Assembly (NCBI RefSeq): GCF_014851805.1
Contig: NZ_JACVAK010000001.1
Coordinates: forward strand, 1,550,001-1,614,000
Length of the DNA: 64,000 bases
Reading direction: 5' to 3'
DNA from: Pseudoxanthomonas sp. PXM02
Lineage (GTDB): Bacteria > Pseudomonadota > Gammaproteobacteria > Xanthomonadales > Xanthomonadaceae
The notes beneath the pieces are model-generated. The model was given only the letters and a program-made list of their open reading frames with translations. It made no database searches and was not told where the DNA came from. Of the stretch, positions 1 to 8,736 are shown piece after piece (the first letter of the stretch is position 1; each line of letters opens with the position of its first letter). Position numbers and translations under genes: made by a program.

Positions 1-868
1 ACGACCTCCTCGGAGCGAGCGTGGCGGTGGTGTCGTTGATCCCCACACCTACTATCAGGGCATCACGTACATTCTTGAAGTAGTTGGTGTAGTAGTAATA
101 GCCCAATGTCGGCAGTTCACTGGCGGCAGGCTCCCGCATCATCCAGACGTTGCTGGCATCGGTCATGTGGATGATCATCAAGGGCTGAACGGGCGCAACC
201 AGGCCCACCGTGGCGGCATTGGAACTGTCGGTGCCCCCCGTTCCACCGCCCAGGTAGAGATTCGTGTTCAGTCGCTTGTAGGCATCCTGCGCGTTGTCGT
301 TTGGAATGGCGGTGACGAAGTTGGGGCCGCCACAGTTGTTCCGATGCAGGAAGTCGCCAACCGAGTTGTTGCCGAACGAGCGGCACACCCGATTGGACGC
401 ACTGTTGTTGCCGGCATAGGCGAAGCTGGACGCGGTCGTGTACCACCCGCCGTTCGCGCCCACCGCCGTAGCAAGATCGATACGGCAACCATCCCGCGAG
501 TCCACGCCAGTACATGACCAGTTGACCACGGCCAGCCGGTAGCCGGGCCGGCTGAGGATGGAGGTCGCCACGCTCGCAATGGCCTGCTGCGCCCCGTCAA
601 ATTCTTCATTGGTGATCGAGCCGGAGTTGTCCAGAAACAGGATCACGTCCCTGCTGGGCGCCGCTGGGCAGGTCTGAGCGTGAACGCTCGCCGTCGCTGA
701 CAGCAGAACAGCGAGAAGCGTGCCACTCACCAGCGGCAGCGACGACGTGCCGTTGTTTTCACCCGTCGCATGCCCGATGGCGCTTCCTGTTCCGCGAGTA
801 CGCGCGCGCCGATCAAACATCCCGCAGGCGAATGCGCGGAGGCGCGCCTGACAATTCCGATAACCCAT
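1..868 (-). CDS. Secreted vWA-domain protein, 3' end outside the window
   Basis: The reading frame stays open from ATG at 868 to the window edge, giving 289 codons without a stop. A GGAGAAG ribosome site lies just upstream. The N-terminus has an unusually long basic stretch, then a hydrophobic segment ending VHAQ, so export is likely with mature residues starting near QTCPAAP. About 15 residues later comes VILFLDNSGSI, a clear MIDAS motif (DxSxS) of a von Willebrand factor A domain, which binds a divalent metal and usually mediates adhesion or assembly. Several cysteines (WSCTG, RDGCR, NNCGG) suggest disulfides. It starts with MGY, as does the next secreted gene in the same orientation. The ligand is unknown. 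Confidence 0.8.
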   Translation of the reverse strand, partial: MGYRNCQARLRAFACGMFDRRARTRGTGSAIGHATGENNGTSSLPLVSGTLLAVLLSATASVHAQTCPAAPSRDVILFLDNSGSITNEEFDGAQQAIASVATSILSRPGYRLAVVNWSCTGVDSRDGCRIDLATAVGANGGWYTTASSFAYAGNNSASNRVCRSFGNNSVGDFLHRNNCGGPNFVTAIPNDNAQDAYKRLNTNLYLGGGTGGTDSSNAATVGLVAPVQPLMIIHMTDASNVWMMREPAASELPTLGYYYYTNYFKNVRDALIVGVGINDTTATLAPRRS

Positions 869-1269
869 GTTCTTCTCCACGTTTCAGTTCGATCCCGCAT
901 ATGACCGTGCCTCAGCACGCGTGCCACGACAGACGTGGACACGCCCTCTGCGGACGTCATCGCCACTCCAGGGATCGCGTTCCCCGACCGGTGCGCGGTG
1001 CTTCAGGACATCGGCAGCCATGCCGACGAGCCCGCACCCAGCCAGATGCACACCAGCACATTTCGCAGTGCCTGCCCGCTAGGGGACAGCCTGTTGCTGA
1101 CATTCGTCACAGGAAGAGGCGGAAGCACGGGCGCGTGTGGCGCACCTCTACTGTGAGGTGTCCGGTGATCAGCCACGTTGCGCACTGAGCAGCAGGCATA
1201 CATCCATATGCGCGCAAAAGAAAAAGGCAGGCTTGCGCCTGCCCCTCTCTGCCAATCCGCGATGAGCTG
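869..1269. other. Non-coding gap between two secreted-protein genes
   Basis: About 400 bases separate the vWA gene from the DUF11 gene. Apart from the terminator at 1216-1243 I see no convincing gene. The small open frames here are overlapping products of high GC. The vWA gene probably has its own promoter in this gap, but I could not pick one out. Confidence 0.4.
1216..1243 (-). terminator. Rho-independent terminator of the DUF11 gene
   Basis: A perfect 7-bp stem (GGCAGGC / GCCTGCC) with a TTGC loop spans 1226-1243. On the minus strand it is followed by a T-rich run (the plus strand reads AAAAGAAAAA at 1217-1225). It lies about 27 bases after the stop codon at 1270, so it should end that transcript before the vWA gene. 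Confidence 0.8.
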
Positions 1270-3615
1270 TCAGTCCGCGGTACAGCGCACCGCGAACGCG
1301 ATGCGCCCGCCTGGCGGCAACAGGGGAATCGCAGTACCGCCCGTGCCCAGCAGATCGCCCGGCGTTGCGGGGCAGGTGCCGCCGCCGCTCGGCGTGCAGC
1401 CCGTCACCATGCACGCGCTCAGTCCGGTCCCGGGCACATCGCGCACCACGGTGCCGTCGCCCGCCACGGTGCCGCTCAGATGCGCCACGGTCACGGTGTA
1501 GTCGATGATGTCCCCCTGCACGACCTGGCTGACGGCGCTGGTCTTGTTCACGGCGATGTCGACCGTGCGCGGCGTGTTGACGAAGGTGCAGGTGAGCTCA
1601 TCGCCTGCGACCGGCGTGACCTGGAAACTGCGTCCCTGTCCCGGCGTCACGTCGGTGGTGCCGGTGATGCTGTTCACGCAGCTGTAGCTTGTGTCATACA
1701 CGGCCAGGTTGGCCACGGGCGTGCCGGCGGCACTTTCCGACAGCGTGTATGTGGTACCTGCGGTCGCGACGAACGTGCTGGTCGACACCGTGGTGGCGGT
1801 GCCGCTGGTGGTTGCGCTGGGGCCTCCGTTGTCGATGGCGACGGTGAACTGGTCGGTCGCCACCGCGCGCCCGGCGATGGTCTTCACCAGCGTCAGCCGC
1901 GGCGGCGCCTGCACGCGCAACTCGGTGATGTTGGTGCTGTCGTTGAACACCTCGCCGCTGGCCGCGCCGGTGTAACGCACCTGCGCCGAGTTGCGGACCA
2001 CCGTGCCGTCGGCCGCATCCGTACGCACGCGCACCACGAAGCTCACGGTCGTCGCCGTGGGCTGGCTACCGATACACGTGAGGCAGCGCAGCACGCCGCC
2101 CTGGCTCGCGTTGGCGCCGGTGCCCACACGGAACACCGCGGTGCCCGTCGCCACTTCTGCCGCATCGTCGCCGCCCGTGTCCGTCCGAGCGCCAACATCC
2201 GCACCCCCCGTGACCTGCAGGCTGCCGGCTTCGTACTCGGTGTTCGCCGGGATGGCATCGCGGATCGACACGTCCACGGCATTGTCCTGACCCGTGTTCT
2301 GCAGACTGATGGTGTAGCGGATGCGGTCGCCCGCACGTGCCTGGCCGGCGGGCAAGCTGGGGTTGGTCAGGTTGGTCTGCGTTTTCGCCGTGGCGGCATC
2401 GACGGTGGGCTGGAAGACATCGATCGCCGTCGTCAGCAGCGAGATGGCATAACCCTCGCTGCTGGTGCGCGCAGTCAGCGTGGCCGAGGTGGCGCCGTTG
2501 GCCAGCGCCGCGTTGCCGGTGTTCGCCAGCTGCACGATGTCGGCATCGAAGCCCAGCGTGTTGGCCAGGTTGTTGTTGGCGACACTACGCTGGGTCACCG
2601 TGCTGCCGAGCCGGCAGATCGTGGAGTTGAACACGTCGCCCGCCGGGTTGCAGGCGTCGGACACGTTGATCGCCGACGAGCCCTGCCCCTGGAAGGTGAA
2701 CCCGTCCGGCGCACCGCGGTCGCCATCCATCGCCATCCAGCCGAGCTGCGCCGACACGGCGCCGCTCCACGGCGTACGGAAGCCGGAGACCGTCAGCGAT
2801 ACCTGGTTGACCGGATTGGAGCCGGTCGTCGCGATGGCCGCCAGACCATCGTTGATGGTGAAGTTGCGCAGCGGACGCGAGGGGTTCTGGATCACCAGCA
2901 CCAGCGTCCAGCCGCCGAAGCGGTTCACCAGGTTGGTCTGCAGCGGCAGGTTGGCGACGCGGTAGGTGCCCACGCCGCTCGCCTGCACGGCGGCGGTGAC
3001 GTCGGCACGGCAGCCGTAGACGTGGTGCGGTTGCGCGGTGCCCCAGATGGTGGAGCGCGGCGACACATCGCAGCCGGCGGGCGACAGCGCCTGGTAACCC
3101 AGCCCCGGGCGACCGAAGCGGATCGCCGTGGTGGCCGGTGACGGACTGGGCTGGCTGCTTGCGTCGCTGGCGACCAGGCCACCCCAGTACAGCATCGCGC
3201 GCACCACCTGCGCTCCGGCCGGAAGATCGGCGGCCACCAGGTTCGCGCTGCTGGAATTGGTGATGCTGCTGTCCGCCGTGTCGGTGGCCAGCTTCGTCGT
3301 CACCATCGTCTGCCCGTCGTTGGTAGTGCCGGTGCAACTGCCGCTCGTGCTGTTGCAGGTCATGTTGCTGTTGGCGAGGAACACCAGGTCGCCGTTGAGC
3401 GTGGTGGTGTAGCGCTGGTCGAACGCGCGGAAGACCTGCGCCTGCGCGACCGGCGCAACGGCCATCGCCAGCAGCAGTGCCGCCAGCACGCGACCCACGC
3501 CGCCTGCACGCCCTGCCTTGCCTGCCCCGCGCTGCGATTCTCCCGCCCTGCCTGCGCCCTGCACGTCTACCGATGGAGCAGACCATCCGCTCCATCCCCC
3601 TGAGGTGTATCCCAT
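1270..3615 (-). CDS. Secreted DUF11/SpaA-like repeat surface protein
   Basis: The 781-residue protein has a signal segment near residues 40-60 (VLAALLLAMAVAPVAQA). Its N-terminal half, about residues 60-400, includes the phrase RAMLYWGG and several cysteines, and is of no family I can name. About 410-560 resembles DUF11, with RYTISLQNTGQDNA typical of these immunoglobulin-like repeats. A SpaA/prealbumin-like stretch follows at about 570-680 (LTLVKTIAGR). A second DUF11-like unit closes the protein (DIAVNKTSAVSQV). I see no LPXTG or autotransporter domain, so the anchoring mode is unknown. A structural or adhesive surface role is inferred from the repeats. Confidence 0.75.
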   Translation of the reverse strand: MGYTSGGWSGWSAPSVDVQGAGRAGESQRGAGKAGRAGGVGRVLAALLLAMAVAPVAQAQVFRAFDQRYTTTLNGDLVFLANSNMTCNSTSGSCTGTTNDGQTMVTTKLATDTADSSITNSSSANLVAADLPAGAQVVRAMLYWGGLVASDASSQPSPSPATTAIRFGRPGLGYQALSPAGCDVSPRSTIWGTAQPHHVYGCRADVTAAVQASGVGTYRVANLPLQTNLVNRFGGWTLVLVIQNPSRPLRNFTINDGLAAIATTGSNPVNQVSLTVSGFRTPWSGAVSAQLGWMAMDGDRGAPDGFTFQGQGSSAINVSDACNPAGDVFNSTICRLGSTVTQRSVANNNLANTLGFDADIVQLANTGNAALANGATSATLTARTSSEGYAISLLTTAIDVFQPTVDAATAKTQTNLTNPSLPAGQARAGDRIRYTISLQNTGQDNAVDVSIRDAIPANTEYEAGSLQVTGGADVGARTDTGGDDAAEVATGTAVFRVGTGANASQGGVLRCLTCIGSQPTATTVSFVVRVRTDAADGTVVRNSAQVRYTGAASGEVFNDSTNITELRVQAPPRLTLVKTIAGRAVATDQFTVAIDNGGPSATTSGTATTVSTSTFVATAGTTYTLSESAAGTPVANLAVYDTSYSCVNSITGTTDVTPGQGRSFQVTPVAGDELTCTFVNTPRTVDIAVNKTSAVSQVVQGDIIDYTVTVAHLSGTVAGDGTVVRDVPGTGLSACMVTGCTPSGGGTCPATPGDLLGTGGTAIPLLPPGGRIAFAVRCTAD

Positions 3616-3843
3616 GCCGATCCTGATCTGTGACGAGTTGCACGTTTCAATGCGAATGTTGTCACAGCAAGGGCACGCACGCCCGGCGCGCCGGACAGGC
3701 CGGGCGACGGGCGGCAGCGGGAAGGCACCGAACGGCAGGCTGCGCGACCGGTGCCTCGCGCAACCGCCGTCACCTCACGTTATCGAGGCCCGCGACGTCA
3801 TCTACCGAACAGAGAACGGGCCCGCTTGCGGCACGATGCGGGA

Positions 3844-4842
3844 TCAGAATTGCCCGCGCTCGATCCCGTCGCGCCACGTCGCCGGCTGCGGCTGCCACGG
3901 CCCATCCCCCAGCACCGCTTCCACCAGATGTGCGACCGGGAAGCCGAGGTGATGCTCGGCGGCCAGGCCGCCATCCTGCAGATGCGCGTGTGACACGAAG
4001 GCACGGAACGCGGTTTCGTCGCGCGCCGCCAGCGCGGTGATCTTCTTCGCCAGGTCGTAGGACAGCCGGTTGCCGTCGTCGGTGGCGAGGAACGACTTGC
4101 CCGACCAGAACGCCTGGATGCTGTCGGCGTTCCAGTACGCCGCATGTTGCGCGGCCAGTTCGTGCGGGAAGTACAGCTGCGCGTGCGGTGCAGCGAGCTG
4201 CGGGAACATCGTGTGCTCGGTGTTCACCGCCAGCCCTTCATTGAGCCAGGCCGGGATGGGCAGGTGCGCCAGCAGGCAGTGGGTCAGTTCGTGTGCGATC
4301 ACCGGCTCCATCGCATCGATCTGCTCCAGCGGCATCACGAAGTGGCCATAGCCGGCCTGGATGAACATGCCCGACGACATCGCGTACTGGCCACCTTCCG
4401 GATAGTAGTGGCCGACGTAGGCGTAGTAGTCGTCGGGGTCCTCGAACACCATCACCACGTGGCGCCCCCAGCCGTCGTCGCCGGCCAGCGTGCCGAGGTT
4501 GCGCAGGATGCGCGCCCGCATGCGCTGGCAGGCAGCCAGGAACAGCTCCGCCGGACGCGATTCCAAGCTGGACAGCAGCAGGAAGTCGTCGGATCCGGTG
4601 ATGCGGTAGTGATCGCCCAGCGCATCGCGCAGCGCTTCCAGCCAGCCCTGTGCCGCGGAATCCCACAACGCGTGCGCGGCGTCGCCTTCCAGACCCGCGG
4701 CGTCGCCTTCGTGCAGGCGTTCCCAGTCGACGATCGGCAGCTCGGTGTCGGCGAACCAAGGCAACTGCACCGCCACGCGCGGACGGGCGATGGCGGCAAC
4801 AGGGTGTGGGCGGGAGAACAGACGCGTCAGGTGTTTGAGCAT
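3844..4842 (-). CDS. Gluzincin-type metallopeptidase-like protein
   Basis: This 332-residue protein carries an HExxH zinc motif at residues 184-188 (HELTH). It is followed by WLNEG, whose E202 lies 14 residues after the second histidine, the usual third ligand in gluzincins of the MA clan. The AHELTHCLL...PAWLNEGLA arrangement resembles DUF1570/peptidase-MA-like proteins. No signal peptide is obvious, as the N-terminus (MLKHLTRLFSRP) is basic and only weakly hydrophobic. It probably acts in the cytoplasm or at the inner membrane face. The substrate is unknown. The adjacent small membrane gene is separate. Confidence 0.75.
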   Translation of the reverse strand: MLKHLTRLFSRPHPVAAIARPRVAVQLPWFADTELPIVDWERLHEGDAAGLEGDAAHALWDSAAQGWLEALRDALGDHYRITGSDDFLLLSSLESRPAELFLAACQRMRARILRNLGTLAGDDGWGRHVVMVFEDPDDYYAYVGHYYPEGGQYAMSSGMFIQAGYGHFVMPLEQIDAMEPVIAHELTHCLLAHLPIPAWLNEGLAVNTEHTMFPQLAAPHAQLYFPHELAAQHAAYWNADSIQAFWSGKSFLATDDGNRLSYDLAKKITALAARDETAFRAFVSHAHLQDGGLAAEHHLGFPVAHLVEAVLGDGPWQPQPATWRDGIERGQF

Positions 4843-4903
4843 GCGGCCGAGTGTAGTGTGCCGCGGCGGGGTCGAGGCACCGATGCAGGCGGCCCCCTCA
4901 GGA

Positions 4904-5194
4904 TCATCCAGGACGCGCGGCCTTCACCTGCAACGGCGCCGTCCGCGCGAACAGGAAGACAAGCAGGCACAGCAGGCCGAATCCCACGCCGGCACCCACG
5001 GCGAATCCCTCCGTGAGGATGAGCACCAGCGAGATCAGCGCGATCGGCATGTTGGTCAGCAGGTGGAACACCAGTTCGGACGCCCAGGTGAACCCCACGC
5101 GCGATCGGCACGCCACGCAGTGGGGATGGCGGAACAGCATCAACCGCATGACCGGAATCGTCTTCGAATCGCACGAAGGACAGGGACGCTTCAC
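4904..5194 (-). CDS. Small zinc-ribbon membrane protein
   Basis: I place the start at GTG 5194, giving 96 residues. The longer open frame upstream has arginine-rich, shadow-like composition. The N-terminal part has two cysteine pairs, CPSC near residue 5 and CVAC about 20 residues later, consistent with a small zinc ribbon. Two hydrophobic helices follow (FHLLTNMPIALISLVLIL and a GLLCLLVFLF segment), then a short basic tail. This is the layout of small Xanthomonadaceae inner-membrane proteins with an N-terminal cytosolic ribbon. The function is unknown. The ribosome site is weak, so the exact start is uncertain. Confidence 0.6.
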   Translation of the reverse strand: MKRPCPSCDSKTIPVMRLMLFRHPHCVACRSRVGFTWASELVFHLLTNMPIALISLVLILTEGFAVGAGVGFGLLCLLVFLFARTAPLQVKAARPG

Positions 5195-5340
5195 GGTGAC
5201 CGCCTGCAAGGAGGGACGCGTCACGTTGGAAACCCCGGTCGGACGCTCGATCCGCACTACAGCATGCCTCGGCCCGGTATGCCATCGCGCCCGGACCATC
5301 CATGTCGATGCTGCTGCCCGGATCCGTGCCCGCGGCCCGC

Positions 5341-5706
5341 TCAACGCTGGCCCGTCATCTCCTCCAGCAATTCGCAGACCAGGCGTTGGCTCTGCTTGGT
5401 CAGGCGCCGCAGGCTGTCCAGGCAATGGGCCTCGAACTCATCCATCGCGTAGGCCACGGGACCCGTCGGTACTTCCAGTGCGTGCGCGGGATGCGTGCCC
5501 CGCCCCGTGGCCAGCCATTCGAAGGCGACCTTGGTGGCCACGGCGATGCCGGCGAGGTTCGCCACGCTTGGTGTGGTGCCGCCGTCCGTGCGCTCCCACT
5601 GCGCCACGGCGCTACGGTTGACGCCCGTGTGGCGGGCCAGTTCCGACTGCGTCATCGCTGCGCCCAGCCGGGCGCGGCGGATCCTGATGGCCATCGAAGC
5701 CCACAT
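5341..5706 (-). CDS. XRE-family helix-turn-helix regulator
   Basis: A 121-residue protein starting at ATG 5706, preceded by TGGAGT eight bases upstream. Residues about 5-65 form a Cro/C1-type helix-turn-helix, with RIRRARLGAAMTQSELARHTGVN as helices 1-3 and SAVAQWERTDGGTTPS in the recognition and turn region. FEWLATGRG closes the domain, as in many lambdoid-type XRE regulators. The acidic C-terminal 50 residues may mediate oligomerisation. No prophage genes flank it. The targets are unknown, though autoregulation is common in this family. Confidence 0.8.
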   Translation of the reverse strand: MWASMAIRIRRARLGAAMTQSELARHTGVNRSAVAQWERTDGGTTPSVANLAGIAVATKVAFEWLATGRGTHPAHALEVPTGPVAYAMDEFEAHCLDSLRRLTKQSQRLVCELLEEMTGQR

Positions 5707-5963
5707 GCGTGTTACTCCACTACGATCAGGCATCCACCCTGTCGCCCCTGCGGTGAGCATTGCGTGAGACGCTGTCCACATTGATTAACCCCGTGGAAAA
5801 AACGACATGCCATGCCGATCAACGGTCGCCCCGCGGTATCGCCGATACGTCCGGCCACCGAAGGTCAGCATCGCTTATCAGCGGCAGGTACGCTAAGCAC
5901 GCCGCTTGCGTCGCGGCGCCTCATTCCTAGAATCGACGTTGCAGATACGCACCAGGGGACGCG

Positions 5964-6188
5964 ATGAGCGTGAGGACCATCGTCGAAGGCGACCAGCAGA
6001 TCACCGTGCAGGTGCTGCGCAGGACCGATGTCCTGGGGAACGACTACTGGCAGGGACGCGCCATGTTCCAACTGGCCGGCGGTCGCGCGCGCGGCGACGT
6101 CGTCACCACGATGCGCCATGCGACGGCGGAAGCCGCAGAGCGCGCCGCCATCGCGCTCGCCCGCGCCAGCGGCTGGGGCACGCGCTGA
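5964..6188 (+). CDS. Small hypothetical protein
   Basis: A 74-residue frame starting ATG AGC GTG, with AGGGGAC upstream as a plausible ribosome site. The protein reads like a compact two-strand/one-helix fold: QQITVQVLRRTDVLG, then DYWQGRAMFQLAGG, then an alanine-rich helix (TAEAAERAAIALARASGW). It has no signal peptide, membrane segment or catalytic motif. I do not recognise the family. Balanced composition and lack of a competing frame make it probably real. Confidence 0.5.
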   Translation: MSVRTIVEGDQQITVQVLRRTDVLGNDYWQGRAMFQLAGGRARGDVVTTMRHATAEAAERAAIALARASGWGTR

Positions 6189-6218
6189 CCATCGCGCCGC
6201 TCCTGCATCCCGCGTCGC

Positions 6219-7361
6219 TCAGTCCTCGAACATCACCACACTGTTGCCGGCGGGAAGTTCGCGCACACGATCTTCTTCGCCGCCGTCGCGTGGCATCCAA
6301 GGCGTCGTTCCCACGTCGTCGATCCGCGCATAGGTCCCCAGCGAGCGGAAGCGGTCGAGCGCGAATGGCAGGCCCTCGCTCCCCACTGCCGCGGGTTGAT
6401 CGGCGAGATTGAAATGCAGTTGCGGATCCGAGGCGCTGCCGGTGAAACCGACCTCGGCGATCTTCTGCCCCTTGCGCACGCGGTCTCCCGGCGCAACGCG
6501 CGCGCTGCCGGGGCGCAGGTGACCGTAGAAGGCGTAGCGTCCACCGCCCAGATCCAGGGCGATGGCATTGCCGCTGCCGGTATCGAGCGTGTGGTCCGAC
6601 CGCTCGTCCAGACGTCGGCGTTCCGATAGATCGTCGCGCACGCTCACCACCGTGGCGTCGGCGACTGCCAGGACATCCTCGCCATGGCTGTAGGCATCGG
6701 CGGTCAGCCCGCGATCACGGCGCGACTTGCGGCCCTGCGCATCCAGCTTCACCCAGTCCACCGCGAACCGTCCGGGCGTGCGCGCCTTGCCGTCGATGGC
6801 GTAGACCACGCGCCGATGGCCGCGCTCCCAGGAGGGATCATGGATCGCGATCCACGGCCCGCCCCGCAATGGCGGACCGATCACCATCGCCGCCTCGTGC
6901 GCGACCGGCACGCGAGCGCCATCCACCCGCGCGGTCTCGCCCTCGCCCTCCGTCACGCGGTAGTGCACGCGATGCAGCAGCGCGCCGGGCGCGGGCGTGC
7001 CCGCCGGCAGCGCCAGTTCGAAGAAGACGATGCCACGGCGACCGGGTTCGATCGGCGCGCCTGCCTTCGCCTGCCATTGCAGGCCCGAGCGATCGAACCG
7101 CCGCTCCAGCGCCTCGCCTTCGAACGTGGCCAGTGCAGCACCGGAAGCCGCGTCGAACACGGCCACGCGCACCGGGTCGAGCGGTCGTCGTGAGAAATTC
7201 GCCAGGTGCAGTTCGTAGAAAAGACGCGTCTGCCCCTCGATGGCGACCCGCGTCGGCGCCATCGGCACGCTCAGGTCGAAAGATTCGCGGAGAGGCGATT
7301 CCGCATGCGCGGACGCGATCGCCATGCAGGACAGCACGTAGAGAAACAGACGTCGCTTCAT
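6219..7361 (-). CDS. Secreted M23 (LytM-like) peptidase
   Basis: The 380-residue protein begins with a signal peptide (RLFLYVLSCMAIASAHA). Residues about 25-170 are an all-beta accessory domain. The C-terminal part matches an M23 peptidase fold: GHRRVVYAIDG and RFAVDW, then YSHGEDVLAVADATVV, FYGHL and the C-terminal LHF (PQLHFNLAD). In canonical LytM enzymes the zinc ligands come from HxxxD and HxH. Here the first motif is the spaced H...D type seen in a subfamily, and the HxH motif reads QLHFN. It may cleave peptidoglycan cross-bridges in the periplasm or outside the cell, but activity is not assured. Confidence 0.75.
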   Translation of the reverse strand: MKRRLFLYVLSCMAIASAHAESPLRESFDLSVPMAPTRVAIEGQTRLFYELHLANFSRRPLDPVRVAVFDAASGAALATFEGEALERRFDRSGLQWQAKAGAPIEPGRRGIVFFELALPAGTPAPGALLHRVHYRVTEGEGETARVDGARVPVAHEAAMVIGPPLRGGPWIAIHDPSWERGHRRVVYAIDGKARTPGRFAVDWVKLDAQGRKSRRDRGLTADAYSHGEDVLAVADATVVSVRDDLSERRRLDERSDHTLDTGSGNAIALDLGGGRYAFYGHLRPGSARVAPGDRVRKGQKIAEVGFTGSASDPQLHFNLADQPAAVGSEGLPFALDRFRSLGTYARIDDVGTTPWMPRDGGEEDRVRELPAGNSVVMFED

Positions 7362-7490
7362 CGGGTGTCGTGGATCAGGGCCGGGATGCCGTCATCCTAG
7401 ACACGGCATCGCGCCATGCGTGATCCATCCGGCGCGTATTTCCCTCGGCGCGGCGCACCCGATGACACTTGCTTGCCGTCCGAGCGCCCA

Positions 7491-7976
7491 CTACTTGTCG
7501 GCGCGCAGTTCCCTGAGCCCGCTGCGCGGATCCGACGCCGGGCCGGTAAGCGAGCAGATACCAGCCGATGGAGTACCGCCGTTTTCCCAGGCATACACCA
7601 CGTACTCCTGCCCGGTTTCGAAGAAGTAGCCGCAATCGCCACCCCCCATGCCGGTGCGCACCGTCTGCTGCCGGACGGGCGTTCCCTTGAAGGTCTCGCT
7701 GACCGCGAAACGGACGCGCTTGTAGGGGAAGTCGCTGATCTCGTCCGATGCGGACTCGTTGCCGAACACGCCCTTGAACCAGTCGGACAAAGCCGTCACC
7801 CAGCCCTTGTCCATCCGCGGCGTGCGCTCCTCGACGGACTGCACACGTCCCACGAACACCAGCGAGCTCTGCGCCTTCTCTTCCGCGGGCGTACCTGGCG
7901 GTACGCAGGAACACGCATCGGCGTGCAGCGGCAGTCCCGCGATGATGAGCAACAGCAGGGCAATCAGGAACTTCAT
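7491..7976 (-). CDS. Secreted TIMP/NTR-like protein
   Basis: The start at ATG 7976 is supported by GGAG eight bases upstream and gives 161 residues. A strong signal segment (FLIALLLLIIAGLPLHADA) is followed immediately by CSCVPPG. A mature N-terminus beginning Cys-x-Cys is the hallmark of tissue-inhibitor-of-metalloproteinase (netrin-like) domains, where the first cysteine chelates the protease zinc. Further cysteines (GGDCGY, AGICSL) could pair with them. LVFVGRVQSVEE and RVRFAVSETFKG fit the OB-like strands of an NTR fold. The role is unknown. Inhibition of a metalloprotease is only an analogy. Confidence 0.7.
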   Translation of the reverse strand: MKFLIALLLLIIAGLPLHADACSCVPPGTPAEEKAQSSLVFVGRVQSVEERTPRMDKGWVTALSDWFKGVFGNESASDEISDFPYKRVRFAVSETFKGTPVRQQTVRTGMGGGDCGYFFETGQEYVVYAWENGGTPSAGICSLTGPASDPRSGLRELRADK

Positions 7977-8139
7977 GCGGTGCGCTCCGGAATCGGCGGC
8001 CCGATGGTAGCAGCCGCTTCGCCCGGCGCCGGCGCACCCCCTCACGCACCCCTGACGGCGTCGCGGCGGCCATTGGCGGCAAACTGGCGTGGCGGCGGTG
8101 GGCACCCCACCCTATCCTGCGCCGTCCCCGGAGGCCCCG

Positions 8140-8724
8140 ATGTCATTCAAGACGCTGCGCGAGAAACACCTGTTGTCGCAGGAGAAGGTGTCCGAGATCA
8201 GCGGCCTCGGCCTGCGTACCGTGCAGCGCCTGGAGGCCGGCCATCGGGTCAGCTATGCCTCGCTGCGTGCGCTCGCCCTGGCTCTGAAAATGGACGTGGA
8301 TGTGCTGGAGCGTGCGTTGTACGCCATGAACACGCCGACCGACGAATTCGTCGAAGTCCCCCGCTGGGTCCGTCGCCTGCGCGACGGCCTGGCGACCGGA
8401 GTGCCCGCACTCGCGCGACGGCGAGCGTATCTCTACGAGGCCCTCGCCATCGGCCTGGGCGTCGCCCTGTTGCTGGCCTCGCTGGCCACGACGATGCCGC
8501 AGGCGACGACGACGTTGCGCCTGGCGGGTGGATTCGCCCTGCTCGTCGGCTACGCCGTGTCGATCGCCACACGCGTAGTGGACCATTACCAGGGTTGGGA
8601 GCCGCACGACGACACGGTCACGCCTGCCCCGTCGCGCACGTGCGCGCCTCGTATCGCGCTCTACGCCGCGGCCGTGGCTCTGCCACCGCTGTTCCTGTGG
8701 CTGGTGGTGCGGTTGGCGGGTTGA
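8140..8724 (+). CDS. XRE regulator with C-terminal membrane helices
   Basis: The start at ATG 8140 follows GGAGG with ideal spacing and gives 194 residues. Residues about 3-65 are a helix-turn-helix of the XRE type (TLREKHLLSQEKVSEISGLG, TVQRLEAGHRVSYASLRALA). The C-terminal half holds three or four hydrophobic stretches (EALAIGLGVALLLASLAT, LAGGFALLVGYAVSIA, ALYAAAVALPPLFLWLVV). This makes it a membrane-anchored DNA-binding protein, probably a one-component regulator. The targets are unknown. Confidence 0.8.
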   Translation: MSFKTLREKHLLSQEKVSEISGLGLRTVQRLEAGHRVSYASLRALALALKMDVDVLERALYAMNTPTDEFVEVPRWVRRLRDGLATGVPALARRRAYLYEALAIGLGVALLLASLATTMPQATTTLRLAGGFALLVGYAVSIATRVVDHYQGWEPHDDTVTPAPSRTCAPRIALYAAAVALPPLFLWLVVRLAG

Positions 8725-8736
8725 TCCGTTGCCCTG

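Noticed and set aside
1480-3141. 553-codon open frame on the plus strand
   Set aside because: It is antisense to the DUF11 gene, with arginine/histidine/glycine-rich composition and no domain. The minus-strand frame has a signal peptide and recognisable repeats.
5341-5706. Prophage regulator
   Set aside because: The XRE protein stands alone. No integrase, structural or lysis genes are near, so I did not call a prophage.
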